Positions 1 through 8,586 of a stretch of 39,217 bases of DNA are shown piece after piece. Under the pieces are notes generated by a model, which was not told the origin of the DNA, did no database searches, and saw nothing but the letters and a program-made list of their open reading frames with translations. The stretch spans positions 1 to 39,217 of the forward strand of contig SFNZ01000007.1 of NCBI GenBank assembly GCA_004552615.1, given 5' to 3'. Every line of letters begins with the position of its first letter. Positions within the stretch are counted from its first letter, which is position 1. This DNA comes from Bacteroidales bacterium (lineage in GTDB: Bacteria > Bacteroidota > Bacteroidia > Bacteroidales > UBA932). The position numbers and the translations under genes are program-made.

Positions 1-939
1 CGTGTGAAGGGTGTAATCAAGAGCATCTCCGCAAGCACCAAGTATCACAATGCCGATATTACCATCGTCAGCACCACCGGTGATGAGATTTTACTCTACC
101 GTACAGTTAAATCCGAGGGCAATATTGAGGACCTTGGCCTCGCTGTGCGTGACATAGTCACCGTTGTCGGCAAGAGGAGTTCTTACAATGGTGTTCCTCA
201 GATGGCGCAGGGCGGAGTCCTGGAGTCCTATGAACACTACGAGGGCAAGACAATTCCTGAGTTCCGCGCTCTTACCACCGATGACACCAATGTTTACACT
301 GTATATGGTAAGATTACCGCAGTGACAGACCTCAGCGAGTCATACAACAATGTCTGCCTTACTATCAGTGATGATGAAGGCAATGAGCTCTATATCTACA
401 GATGCAAGGCTTACGACGGAATCAATGTTGCTACTGTAAATCCTGAGATAGGTGGCTACGTTGCAGTCTGCGGCAAGTATGGTGAGTACAAGGGTGCCAA
501 GCAGATGGCTTCAGGCGGTCTTATCCTTAGATATTACAAGCCGGAACCTTCTACTGACCCGGATCCGAGCCCTACGCCAAGCATTGATTTCCTCCTTGAT
601 TCTTCCCTTGGACTTGACAATGGAACAGAGGTAACCTCATTCACATCTGATGGAATTACTGTTACATTTGACAAAGGCTCCAATACTAATGCGCCGAAGT
701 ACTATAGCTCAGGTGACGCCGTGAGAGTTTATGGTGGTGGAACAATTACTGTTTCTGGTGCTGAGATGTCGAATATTGCGTTCACATTCGGTTCGGGTGA
801 CGGCTCCAATGAAATTACAGCGGATAACGGTACCTATGCCGATGGCAAATGGGAGGGAAGTGCGTCTTCTGTGATATTCACAGTAAACGGCACATCCGGA
901 CATAGAAGATTTGCAAAAATTTCCGTAACCAAGAAATAG
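1..939 (+). CDS. Surface-type protein with two similar modules, 3' part (5' end outside window)
   Basis: The frame is open to the left edge of the window, so this is the C-terminal part of a longer protein; the GTG at position 4 is not a convincing start. Two similar modules of about 80 residues follow each other (about residues 2-80 and 98-178). Both run from a GxI-S/T start through a beta-rich stretch with LLYR or YIYR, then VGKR or CGKY, and end in QMAxGG. The pattern resembles small OB-fold-like beta barrels. A Pro/Asp-rich linker follows (about 182-195), then a Gly/Ser/Thr-rich beta domain of about 115 residues that ends in KKIV-like strands. C-terminal domains of this look are frequent in secreted Bacteroidales proteins; that is a recollection, not a search result. 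No C-terminal T9SS sorting signal is evident. The substrate or partner is unknown. Confidence 0.75.
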   Translation, partial: RVKGVIKSISASTKYHNADITIVSTTGDEILLYRTVKSEGNIEDLGLAVRDIVTVVGKRSSYNGVPQMAQGGVLESYEHYEGKTIPEFRALTTDDTNVYTVYGKITAVTDLSESYNNVCLTISDDEGNELYIYRCKAYDGINVATVNPEIGGYVAVCGKYGEYKGAKQMASGGLILRYYKPEPSTDPDPSPTPSIDFLLDSSLGLDNGTEVTSFTSDGITVTFDKGSNTNAPKYYSSGDAVRVYGGGTITVSGAEMSNIAFTFGSGDGSNEITADNGTYADGKWEGSASSVIFTVNGTSGHRRFAKISVTKK

Positions 940-965
940 TCATCATCATTGACATATAACTTCTG

Positions 966-1016
966 GAAGAGGTTGATCAATAAGTCAAGTTGACTTAACG
1001 GTCATCCTCTTCTTTT
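966..1016 (+). terminator. Rho-independent terminator after the surface-type protein gene
   Basis: A 7-bp outer stem pairs GAAGAGG (966-972) with CCTCTTC (1006-1012). Inside it lies a second near-perfect stem, TAAGTCA pairing with TGACTTA. The hairpin is followed by TTTT. It lies 27 bases after the stop codon. Confidence 0.75.
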
Positions 1017-1139
1017 CATTTGTGCAGCGACGTCTCGTCGGTGATATGCGTTACGTTCCACAGCCCAGCGCTGCCCTGTGTCTTGAGGCATGGAGACATT
1101 ATTTCTGGAGATGGAGGATATCTATAGCTTCATTCACTC

Positions 1140-1169
1140 TTGCAGAATCGGAAATATTCACTATATTTG
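1140..1169 (+). promoter_or_regulatory. Promoter of tRNA-Ala
   Basis: The -7 box is TATATTTG at 1162-1169, matching the Bacteroidota consensus TAnnTTTG. A TTGC at 1140-1143 sits 18 bases upstream as the -33 element. Transcription would start only a few bases before the mature tRNA. Confidence 0.7.
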
Positions 1170-1179
1170 TGGAAATAAT

Positions 1180-1253
<74 letters not shown>

Positions 1254-1301
1254 CAAAAAATCACCGGGCGGAAGGTCTTCAATCGAAGTTCCTCCGCCCG
1301 G
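1254..1301 (-). terminator. Terminator of the nag operon, possibly bidirectional
   Basis: CCGGGCGGA (1264-1272) pairs with TCCGCCCGG (1293-1301), extended by an inner CTTC/GAAG pairing. Read on the minus strand, the hairpin is followed by a run of six T (1260-1255), so it best serves nagB, which ends at 1325. On the plus strand it lies just after tRNA-Ala and may stop that transcript too. Confidence 0.8.
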
Positions 1302-1324
1302 ATTCGTTTCAGTTTCAGTACCTC

Positions 1325-2119
1325 TTATTCGCCTTCAGCCTCCTCGACTGCCTTGAAATAACGGTATGAGTTCACCTTCAGCTCGCCGGCTGCAAGGTCG
1401 TCGCATACGATGATGCCTGCAGGATGAGCCTGGAGAGATGATACAGTGCAGTAGTGCGAGTAAGGTCCCTCGATGGACTCGGCCACTGCGCGTGCCTTCT
1501 TGCTGCCGAGAGCGAGGATCAGGACTTCCTGTGCGCTGAGAACCGTAGCCACGCCGACGCTGAGGGCCTGCTTCGGAACCTTGTTCACGTCGTTGTCGAA
1601 GAAACGTGAGTTGACAACCCTCGTATCGTAGGTGAGAGTCATGACCCTTGTCCTGGACTGGAGAGATGAGAACGGCTCGTTGAACGCGATGTGTCCGTCC
1701 TCTCCGATGCCGCCGAAGAACAGGTCGATTCCTCCTGCCTCCACGATGGCTTTCTCGTAGTTCTCGCACTCGGCCTTGAGGTCAGGAGCATTGCCGTTCA
1801 GGATATGGATGTTCTCCTCCGGCTCGTCGATGTGGTTGAAAAGATATTTGTACATGAATGAGTGGTAGCTCTCAGGATGCTCTACCGGGAGTCCCACATA
1901 TTCGTCCATGTTGAACGAAATCACGTTCTTGAAGGAAACTTCGCCGGCCTTCACCATTCTGATGAGTTCCTCGTAAGTCTCGATAGGGGTGGAACCGGTG
2001 CAGAGACCGATAACGAACGGTTTGTCGCTGACAGCCGCCTTCTCGTTGATCTTGCGGGCGATGTAGTGCGCAGCCCATACGGATGCACCCTTGCTGTCGT
2101 TTCTGATAATGACTTTCAT
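1325..2119 (-). CDS. nagB: Glucosamine-6-phosphate deaminase
   Basis: NagB converts glucosamine 6-phosphate to fructose 6-phosphate and ammonia in the cytoplasm, feeding amino sugars from GlcNAc, chitin or mucin into glycolysis. At 264 residues it is close to the 266 of the E. coli enzyme. The catalytic residues fall at the same numbers as in E. coli: Asp72 in NMDEYVGL, and Asp141, His143 and Glu148 in GEDGHIAFNEP. The phosphate-binding loop LCTGSTP is at about 39-45. I chose the ATG at 2119 (MKVIIRND). It lies 5 bases after the stop of the upstream fusion gene, so the two are almost certainly co-transcribed. The downstream hairpin at 1264-1301 ends the operon. Confidence 0.95.
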   Translation of the reverse strand: MKVIIRNDSKGASVWAAHYIARKINEKAAVSDKPFVIGLCTGSTPIETYEELIRMVKAGEVSFKNVISFNMDEYVGLPVEHPESYHSFMYKYLFNHIDEPEENIHILNGNAPDLKAECENYEKAIVEAGGIDLFFGGIGEDGHIAFNEPFSSLQSRTRVMTLTYDTRVVNSRFFDNDVNKVPKQALSVGVATVLSAQEVLILALGSKKARAVAESIEGPYSHYCTVSSLQAHPAGIIVCDDLAAGELKVNSYRYFKAVEEAEGE

Positions 2120-2124
2120 GTGTA

Positions 2125-4047
2125 TTAACAAAGTTTAAGGAATACTTCAATTGCCTGATACTCGGCCATTCCGAGCTCGTCGTATATGCGGGCAGTGTTC
2201 TGGGTGCGGTCTTCGGCCCTCTGCCAGAACTCGCGCGGATCGTCTCCCGGGAACGGAACTATGTCTTTCTGGGAGAGGTGACGGAAGATGGCGTGACGCT
2301 TCTCTACCACTTCGTCCGGGCTGAGAGGTACGGCCATGTCCACGCGGCCGATTTCCCACTCCATCCATGCTCCCCTGTAGAGCCAGATATGGGTGTTTTC
2401 CAACCAGCTTTCGCCCTCCTCCTTCAGCTGCTCGATAGCTTCGAGCGCAGCCTCGGTGCATACTCTGTGGGTTCCGTGCGGGTCGGCAAGGTCACCTGCC
2501 ATGAATACCTGGTCAGGACGGAGCTTCTTGAGGAGAGCCTTGATGATGTCCAGGTCCGCCTGGGTACGAGGCATCTTCTTGACTCCTCCGGACTCGTAGA
2601 ACGGCAGGTCGAGGAAATGTACGTTGGTATTGTCGTTCAGGCCGAACGAACGGTCGGCGCCCCTTGCCTCGCTGCGGCGGATTGCTCCCTTGAGCGCAAG
2701 CAGTTCCTTAGGCTCCGGCTCGCCCGGCTTCTTGGACTCTATTATTTTCTTCACCCTTTCGAAATCGTCCGCATAGCCGAACTGGTGTACGGCGTCCATG
2801 TGCTGGAGCACTACGTCATCATGCACGGCGAGGTCTCCGGAAGTCTCGTATGCCACATGTACATTGTGTCCCTGGTGCACGAGACGGATGAAGGTTCCGC
2901 CCATTGAAATCACGTCGTCATCCGGGTGAGGGGAGAATATCAGCACGGTCTTCGGATATGGCAGGGCCGATACAGGACGCTGGCTGTCGTCCGCATTCGG
3001 CTTTCCTCCCGGCCACCCGGTAATGGTGTGCTGGAGGTCATTGAACACCTCTATGTTGATCTTGTCGTAAGGTCCGAATTTGTCAAGCAATTCTCCGAGA
3101 GAATGCTCGAGATAGTCTTTCTGGGTGAGTTTCAATATCGGCTTGTGAACTTCCTGGCAGAGCCATACCACGGCTTTCCTGATGAATTTCCTGGTCCAGT
3201 CGCATGGTCCCACCATCCAAGGTGACACTACCCTTGTCAGGAGCGATGCAGCGGTCTCGTCTGTGTAGCATGAGATGTCCGGATGTCCCTGGAGGAACGA
3301 TGCCGGCCATTCCGAATCCGGCTTGCATTCTGTCACGTTCTTGACTGCTGTCGCCTTGTCCTCTCCCCAGGCCATGAGGATGATTTTCTTTGCGCTCAAT
3401 ATCGTGTCGATTCCGACAGTAATAGCAGTTGCAGGAGTGTGCTTGAAGTCCCCGTTGAAGAATCTGCCCTGACGTTTCCTGGACTTGTATGAAAGAAGTA
3501 CAGTGCGGGTCCTGCTCTTTGGGGATGTTCCGGCCTCGTTGAATCCGAGCTGGCCCTGCTCACCCATTCCCATTACGAGAATGTCGAGATCCCGGAATTC
3601 CCTGTCGAACTTCTCGCAATATGCGGACACCTCGTCATGATGGACACTGCCGTCCGGGACATGGATGTTTTCCTCTCTGATGTCAACATAGTTGAGAAGA
3701 TAATTGTGGAGGATGCTGTTCCTGCTCTGAGGCTCACCCTTGCCGTATGGATAATACTCGTCGATGGAGTATATCTCCACGTTGCTGAAGGATACCTTGC
3801 CTTCTTCATGCTTCCTCCTCAAGCTGTTGAAAAGTGATACCGGAGATGTCCCTGTGGAAAGGCCGAGCCTGAATTTCCTTCCGGAACATGTGTTGATGGC
3901 TTCCACGATGATGTCAGCGATTTTGTCGCTGGCGGATGAAGACTGGTCGTAGATTTCCGTCCTGATTCTCTCGAAGCCGTGGAGAATGTCGGAAGGAATC
4001 CCCTTTTCTATCAGACCGCCTTCTTTTGGCAGTGTAAAATGCTTCAT
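2125..4047 (-). CDS. NagB-like / PIG-L (LmbE) deacetylase fusion protein
   Basis: This 640-residue protein joins two domains. Residues about 1-275 are NagB-like, with the phosphate loop LSTGTSP at about 63-69 and Asp96 matching NagB Asp72. Residues about 365-640 are a PIG-L/LmbE N-deacetylase domain, with the zinc motif SPHPDDD (His374, Asp376, Asp377) and a distal DPHGTH (His524, His527). PIG-L enzymes remove acetyl groups from GlcNAc-type sugars. In the NagB-like half the catalytic loop reads GEQGQLGFNE, so NagB Asp141 is Gln164 and His143 is Gln166; only Glu171 is kept. It is therefore probably not a normal deaminase. The start is the ATG at 4047 (MKHFTLPKEGG). The longer frame back to 4170 begins upstream of the -7 box. 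It is first in an operon with nagB. Confidence 0.9.
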   Translation of the reverse strand: MKHFTLPKEGGLIEKGIPSDILHGFERIRTEIYDQSSSASDKIADIIVEAINTCSGRKFRLGLSTGTSPVSLFNSLRRKHEEGKVSFSNVEIYSIDEYYPYGKGEPQSRNSILHNYLLNYVDIREENIHVPDGSVHHDEVSAYCEKFDREFRDLDILVMGMGEQGQLGFNEAGTSPKSRTRTVLLSYKSRKRQGRFFNGDFKHTPATAITVGIDTILSAKKIILMAWGEDKATAVKNVTECKPDSEWPASFLQGHPDISCYTDETAASLLTRVVSPWMVGPCDWTRKFIRKAVVWLCQEVHKPILKLTQKDYLEHSLGELLDKFGPYDKINIEVFNDLQHTITGWPGGKPNADDSQRPVSALPYPKTVLIFSPHPDDDVISMGGTFIRLVHQGHNVHVAYETSGDLAVHDDVVLQHMDAVHQFGYADDFERVKKIIESKKPGEPEPKELLALKGAIRRSEARGADRSFGLNDNTNVHFLDLPFYESGGVKKMPRTQADLDIIKALLKKLRPDQVFMAGDLADPHGTHRVCTEAALEAIEQLKEEGESWLENTHIWLYRGAWMEWEIGRVDMAVPLSPDEVVEKRHAIFRHLSQKDIVPFPGDDPREFWQRAEDRTQNTARIYDELGMAEYQAIEVFLKLC

Positions 4048-4078
4048 AATATGTAGTTTTATCTTCCAAGAGGAATTG

Positions 4079-4086
4079 CAAAAATA
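4079..4086 (-). promoter_or_regulatory. -7 box of the nag operon promoter
   Basis: Read on the minus strand the sequence is TATTTTTG, matching TAnnTTTG. It lies 32 bases upstream of the ATG at 4047, giving a leader of about 25 bases. The -33 element is not clear in the surrounding A/T-rich DNA. Confidence 0.55.
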
Positions 4087-4157
4087 ATAAAATATCCGGT
4101 TATATAAAATGTTTTCAATCTTTTCAAATTCAAAATAATTCACGATTCCGATGGTAC

Positions 4158-4185
4158 ATTGTCCGGACAATACGTCATATATTTG
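4158..4185 (+). promoter_or_regulatory. Receptor operon promoter with overlapping palindrome
   Basis: The -7 box is TATATTTG at 4178-4185, about 45 bases before the receptor ATG. Overlapping the expected -33 region is a perfect 14-base palindrome, ATTGTCCGGACAAT (4158-4171). It could be a repressor or activator site, or part of an ECF-type promoter. Which is not decidable from one copy. Confidence 0.55.
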
Positions 4186-4229
4186 CGGAATGATTCCCGG
4201 AACGGGTCCGCCTTGAAATATTATAGGAA

Positions 4230-6923
4230 ATGTTGAACGGATTATTGTTGACGATGATGCTTGCGGCTGCTCTCCCAGGAGAGGGCATGACGGCTTCGAC
4301 TGCGGGAATTACCCGTCCGGAGCCGCTCCTGTCCACAAAGGATACGCTGACTGTCAGGCAGGTAATGGATGAACTCGCGGATGCATACGGGGTCAGTTTC
4401 GTATACGACTCCTCCATCGGGCCGATGCTCGGCCGTGTTGCCCGGGAGTCCCATGCGGATTCTCTCGAGGATGCCCTCAGGCAACTTTTCGAAGGAACAG
4501 GCGTAGTCTGGAAACTCCAGAATCGCTATGTCGTGCTGAAGAAGCAGGCGACAGGAAATACTTCGTCCCGGACTTCCAGGGGACGTTTCACCGTTAGCGG
4601 ATTCATTACTGATTCCGCGTCTGGCGAGACACTGATCGGGGCAGGGGCCTCGGACGGCGATGCAGGGGCGGTGACCAACAATTTCGGATACTACACCCTG
4701 ACCGTGCCCGCCGGGAAGAATGTCCTGACTTACTCTTACCTCGGTTGCGAATCCGTGACGGAAGTGATTGATGTCCGGAAAGATACGGTGGTGAATGTGG
4801 AGTTGTCCCAGTCCGTGTCGATAGAGGCCTCCAGGGTGGTGGCCCGGAAGGATGCCGGGATATCGTCCACATATATGGGTGCCATCGAGATTCCGGGCAG
4901 CATGATAGGCAACACCCCGGCCGTACTCGGAGAGGCTGATCTTCTGAAGACGGTCCAGATGATGCCCGGAGTCCAGGGAGGAATGAACGGATTCTCAGGT
5001 ATTTACGTCCGTGGAGGAGGAGCGGATGAGAACCTGATGCTGATAGACGGCATATCCCTGTACAATGTCAGCCACCTCCTCGGGCTCTTTTCAGTGTTCA
5101 CTCCCGAGTCGGTGAAGAAGGCCACGCTCTACAAGGGGTCGTTCCCTGCACGTTACGGAGGGCGGGCCTCCAGCGTCCTGGATGTCAGGACCAATGACGG
5201 CAATGCCAACGGATTCCACGGTTCGGTGAGTGCCGGCCTGCTCTCCGAGAAACTGCATTTCGAAGGCCCGATCGGCAGCCCGAAGACCACATATTCCCTG
5301 AGTGCCAGGGGGATGCACACTTTTTTACTGGACCCTTTGGCCAGGCTGCTCGGCAGTCCGGCCAATTATGCGTTTTATGACATCAATGCCAAGATTGCTC
5401 ACCGCATTTCCGATTCGGACCGCATTTCGGCGGGTTTCTACATGGGCCGGGATTATTTCAGATACTCTGACTCGGACAAACGCAGCAACAGGTATTACGG
5501 CCCGGATTATGAGCCGTATGAAAGGCTGACCGACGACATGTCCAAAATCAGGATGAACTGGGGCAATACCGTGGGGGTGCTGCGCTGGAACCATATTTTC
5601 AACGGGAATCTCTTCCTCGATGCCTCGGCTTACGTGAACAGATACAGGATGAATGTCGAGACTATTTCTTCATATTGGGAAAAAGATGCGGAGGCGGAGA
5701 CCCGGGACAGGATGGAGTACGGTTTCTTCTCCGGCATTCTCGACATCGGAGCGAGGGCGGATTTTGAGTATGTTCCTGTGAGTGAGCATCTTGTGAAATT
5801 CGGTGCGGAATATGTCCGACATGCCTTCAATCCTGAGACGGAAAGGTCCAGCCAGATGATCAAGAACAATGATGTCGTGATGGATACAACCATGCGGAGC
5901 GACGTCTCCAACAGGTCATGGGGAGACGAACTGTCTTTCTATGCCGAGGACGACATTACCCTGGGCGATCATTTCTCCCTCAATCCGGGCTTGCGCCTGA
6001 GTCTTTTCCATACGGGCCGCAAGGTGTATTTCTGCCCGGAACCGAGATTGTCTTTCAAGGCCTCGTTCGGCAAGGGATGGGCCGTGAAGACCGCTTATTC
6101 GAGGATGTCGCAATATGTCCACCAGCTGGCTTCGGGCAATCTCAGCCTGCCTTCCGACCTGTGGGTGCCGATTACCGGAAAGATTCCTCCCGTGAAGTCG
6201 AGGATTGTGTCTGCGGGTGGATATTACGGAGGCCTGGAAGGCTGGGAGTTCTCGCTCGAGCTTTATTGGAAGAAGCTGGACAATGTCCTTGAATATCTGG
6301 ACGGCAAGCGGGCTTTCACGTCATCCTCGGGTTGGGAGTCCAATGTGGCGGTGGGCGAGGGCCGCTCGTACGGAGCGGAACTGTATGTCAGGAAGACCGT
6401 AGGCCGCACGACAGGTTCCGTCTCATATACATTGTCCAAGTCCGACAGGATATTCCGGAACGGAAGCATCAACAACGGCAGGAGGTTTCCTTTCGTGTAT
6501 GACCGCCGTCACAATCTCTGCGTGGATGTCAACCAGCGGATAGGGAAGCGGATTGACCTTTCCGCTGTATGGAGATTCGACTCTGGACACTGGATGACGG
6601 TTCCGGAGGGATGGACCATCGTCATGGATGACCAGAGCGGGTTCGGGGACATTGTTCCATATATTCCGTCGAGGAACAATTATCATCTTTCTCCGTCACA
6701 CCGCCTGGACCTGAGCATGAACATCCACAAGAAGACCAGACGGGGTGAGAATGTGTGGAATGTGAGCCTTTGCAATGCCTATGGCGCGAGAAATCCGGAC
6801 TGGGTGGTGACTGACAGGACATATTACAGGGGTGAAGACGGCAAGGAGGAGACGCGGCTGGCATTGTCCGTGAGGTCGTTCCTGCTTCTTCTCCCGTCAT
6901 TCAGCTATACTTTCAATTTCTGA
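4230..6923 (+). CDS. TonB-dependent outer membrane receptor with STN signalling domain
   Basis: This is an 897-residue outer membrane receptor. It has a signal peptide (1-20), an STN domain (about 38-105), a carboxypeptidase-regulatory-like beta-sandwich (about 119-195), a plug domain (about 213-320, with IYVRGGGADEN and GGRASSVLDVR), and a beta-barrel to the end. It finishes in alternating aromatics with a terminal Phe (SYTFNF), typical of outer membrane barrels. STN domains contact a FecR-type anti-sigma factor, and one is encoded three genes downstream. Together with the DUF4249 protein it belongs to a receptor/lipoprotein pair that differs from SusC/SusD. An in-frame TAG at 4224 rules out a longer start. 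The signal peptide is odd in having no Lys or Arg before its hydrophobic core. The ligand is unknown; iron complexes, peptides or glycans are all possible. Confidence 0.92.
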   Translation: MLNGLLLTMMLAAALPGEGMTASTAGITRPEPLLSTKDTLTVRQVMDELADAYGVSFVYDSSIGPMLGRVARESHADSLEDALRQLFEGTGVVWKLQNRYVVLKKQATGNTSSRTSRGRFTVSGFITDSASGETLIGAGASDGDAGAVTNNFGYYTLTVPAGKNVLTYSYLGCESVTEVIDVRKDTVVNVELSQSVSIEASRVVARKDAGISSTYMGAIEIPGSMIGNTPAVLGEADLLKTVQMMPGVQGGMNGFSGIYVRGGGADENLMLIDGISLYNVSHLLGLFSVFTPESVKKATLYKGSFPARYGGRASSVLDVRTNDGNANGFHGSVSAGLLSEKLHFEGPIGSPKTTYSLSARGMHTFLLDPLARLLGSPANYAFYDINAKIAHRISDSDRISAGFYMGRDYFRYSDSDKRSNRYYGPDYEPYERLTDDMSKIRMNWGNTVGVLRWNHIFNGNLFLDASAYVNRYRMNVETISSYWEKDAEAETRDRMEYGFFSGILDIGARADFEYVPVSEHLVKFGAEYVRHAFNPETERSSQMIKNNDVVMDTTMRSDVSNRSWGDELSFYAEDDITLGDHFSLNPGLRLSLFHTGRKVYFCPEPRLSFKASFGKGWAVKTAYSRMSQYVHQLASGNLSLPSDLWVPITGKIPPVKSRIVSAGGYYGGLEGWEFSLELYWKKLDNVLEYLDGKRAFTSSSGWESNVAVGEGRSYGAELYVRKTVGRTTGSVSYTLSKSDRIFRNGSINNGRRFPFVYDRRHNLCVDVNQRIGKRIDLSAVWRFDSGHWMTVPEGWTIVMDDQSGFGDIVPYIPSRNNYHLSPSHRLDLSMNIHKKTRRGENVWNVSLCNAYGARNPDWVVTDRTYYRGEDGKEETRLALSVRSFLLLLPSFSYTFNF

Positions 6924-6927
6924 TATC

Positions 6928-7986
6928 ATGAGACATTTGCATAAAATATTGACAGCTGTACTGCTTGTGCTCCTTCCCGTTTCCTGCGAGAAGATGATCA
7001 CGCTTGACGGAAGCGATGAAAAATTTATTATTGCCAACGGGTTCCTGAACTCATCCGACAGTCTCCATGCGGTGTCTGTAGTAAAGGGCGGATTCCGGAT
7101 GAGCAATTTCGAGACGATACAGTCCGCAAGACTTCAATGCTTTGTCAACGGTGAGCCTGCCGGCGGGACTGATTCTCTTGTGGAGGCTGCTTCCATATAT
7201 TTTGCCAAGATATCCAAGATGATATTCAAGGCCAGGTTCAATCCCGGGGATGAGGTAAAAATTGAAATAGATGCCGACGGCCTGCATGCGGAAATCAAGG
7301 AAACAGTCCCGATGCCGGCTCCTGTCACTTCCGTGGATACGGCAATTGTCCTGAGGCGGAATACGGAGGGAAATATGGAACGGGTTTTCCAGCTTGGCGT
7401 GTCGGTCACCGACCGCCCCGGGGAGGACAATTATTACAGGCTTATGATGCGGCTGCAGGGCCGTGCAGTGGTGGAGAGGCTGGAAGTGTCTGATCCTGAC
7501 GGATTTCCTTCTGTTGGAGAGGAAATAGGAAGCCAGGACTGCTCCATATCTTTTGATAATTCCGAAGAGCCTGTACTGAACAAACGTATGGACATATTCG
7601 GAGACGGGGAGAATTATTATGACAATAAATATAATATTTTCACCGACGCATTGTTCCGGAACGGCAGCTGCAGGCTTTCGACCCTGGTCTCAAGGTATGA
7701 TCTTTCAGTCCCGGTGATGTTCTACAGACCCGGGCAGTTGTATATGAGAGTGTCGAGGAAGATAATAGTAAGTCTGGCCTCGATGAACCGGGACAACTAT
7801 ATGTATCTCGATGACATGCAGTTCGAGGACTCGTCCCTGTCGGATACCTTCCTCACCGAAGAGATGCCATATCCGTCCAATGTCAGGGGAGGCCGCGGTT
7901 TCGTGGGGATTTCGTCCAGATCGGATTTCGTGGTGAATCTCCGGGATGTTATAACGGACGATGGGTATGGTAAATATACATGGTAG
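6928..7986 (+). CDS. DUF4249 family outer membrane lipoprotein
   Basis: This 352-residue protein starts with a type II signal peptide ending in the lipobox LPVSC (Cys20). The body is beta-rich with the look of the DUF4249 family: a CEKMITLDG start after the lipobox, a regulatory-like N-terminal half and a large C-terminal domain. In Bacteroidota such genes lie directly after TonB-dependent receptors that have a carboxypeptidase-like domain, as here, where the gap is 4 bases. The likely role is a surface or periplasmic-face partner of the receptor in ligand capture. The family assignment is from memory of sequence pattern and context. Confidence 0.8.
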   Translation: MRHLHKILTAVLLVLLPVSCEKMITLDGSDEKFIIANGFLNSSDSLHAVSVVKGGFRMSNFETIQSARLQCFVNGEPAGGTDSLVEAASIYFAKISKMIFKARFNPGDEVKIEIDADGLHAEIKETVPMPAPVTSVDTAIVLRRNTEGNMERVFQLGVSVTDRPGEDNYYRLMMRLQGRAVVERLEVSDPDGFPSVGEEIGSQDCSISFDNSEEPVLNKRMDIFGDGENYYDNKYNIFTDALFRNGSCRLSTLVSRYDLSVPVMFYRPGQLYMRVSRKIIVSLASMNRDNYMYLDDMQFEDSSLSDTFLTEEMPYPSNVRGGRGFVGISSRSDFVVNLRDVITDDGYGKYTW

Positions 7987-7990
7987 GGTC

Positions 7991-8584
7991 ATGAGAAAGA
8001 TTTTAATATTGTTGATCGTAATTTCTTTCCTGCCGGTATCCTGCCGGGAGGAAAGCTGGAAGCAGGACATGTCCGATGCGAGCAGGGCTGTACTGGACAG
8101 GGTCGTGGGAATTTATGTCATAGAAAACATGGGCTGGGACGGGCCGGAGGTGGATATTGACAATGACGGGGTCGCAGGGCGTGACCTGATGGCCCAGTTG
8201 CCTTCCGCCCCGTTCACCGGCACTATGGAGATGGAGGCCAAGGCTGACATGCAGACCGGATCAGGATACGCCGGGTTGGTCAGGTTCAGGATATGTGCGG
8301 ACAGGACCAGTGCATGGTCCAGTTATTATTGGAGCGATTTCGGGCTGAATATCTATTTCGACGTGCTCGGAGGAGAGTTCAATCCGGATATGAATAATTT
8401 CTATTGGGGACATGACGAGGTTGTTTTCGAGAATCCTTCGTTAATTCTTACCGACGACGACAGGCTCGTGCTCGCGGCGGATACCGGAGTGTATGATTAT
8501 ATGACGGGAAGTGTCGTGTATGGAAGAATCTCATGGAAGTTCCGATGTGTCTCGGGGAAGGGTAAATCTGATAAAAACGTCTGA
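7991..8584 (+). CDS. Lipoprotein of unknown function in the receptor operon
   Basis: This 197-residue protein has a clear lipoprotein signal, a hydrophobic run ending in LPVSC (Cys18). The mature part is rich in Asp, Tyr and Trp. It carries an Asp/Gly-rich stretch (about 54-64, with DIDNDGVAGRD) that resembles a calcium-binding loop, and several predicted beta strands. I do not recognise the family. It starts 5 bases after the DUF4249 stop and ends 3 bases before fecR, so it belongs to the receptor operon. The ATG at 7991 is chosen because the longer in-frame start at 7961 would put residues ahead of the signal peptide. It may be a third component of the uptake complex. Confidence 0.7.
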   Translation: MRKILILLIVISFLPVSCREESWKQDMSDASRAVLDRVVGIYVIENMGWDGPEVDIDNDGVAGRDLMAQLPSAPFTGTMEMEAKADMQTGSGYAGLVRFRICADRTSAWSSYYWSDFGLNIYFDVLGGEFNPDMNNFYWGHDEVVFENPSLILTDDDRLVLAADTGVYDYMTGSVVYGRISWKFRCVSGKGKSDKNV

Positions 8585-8586
8585 TT

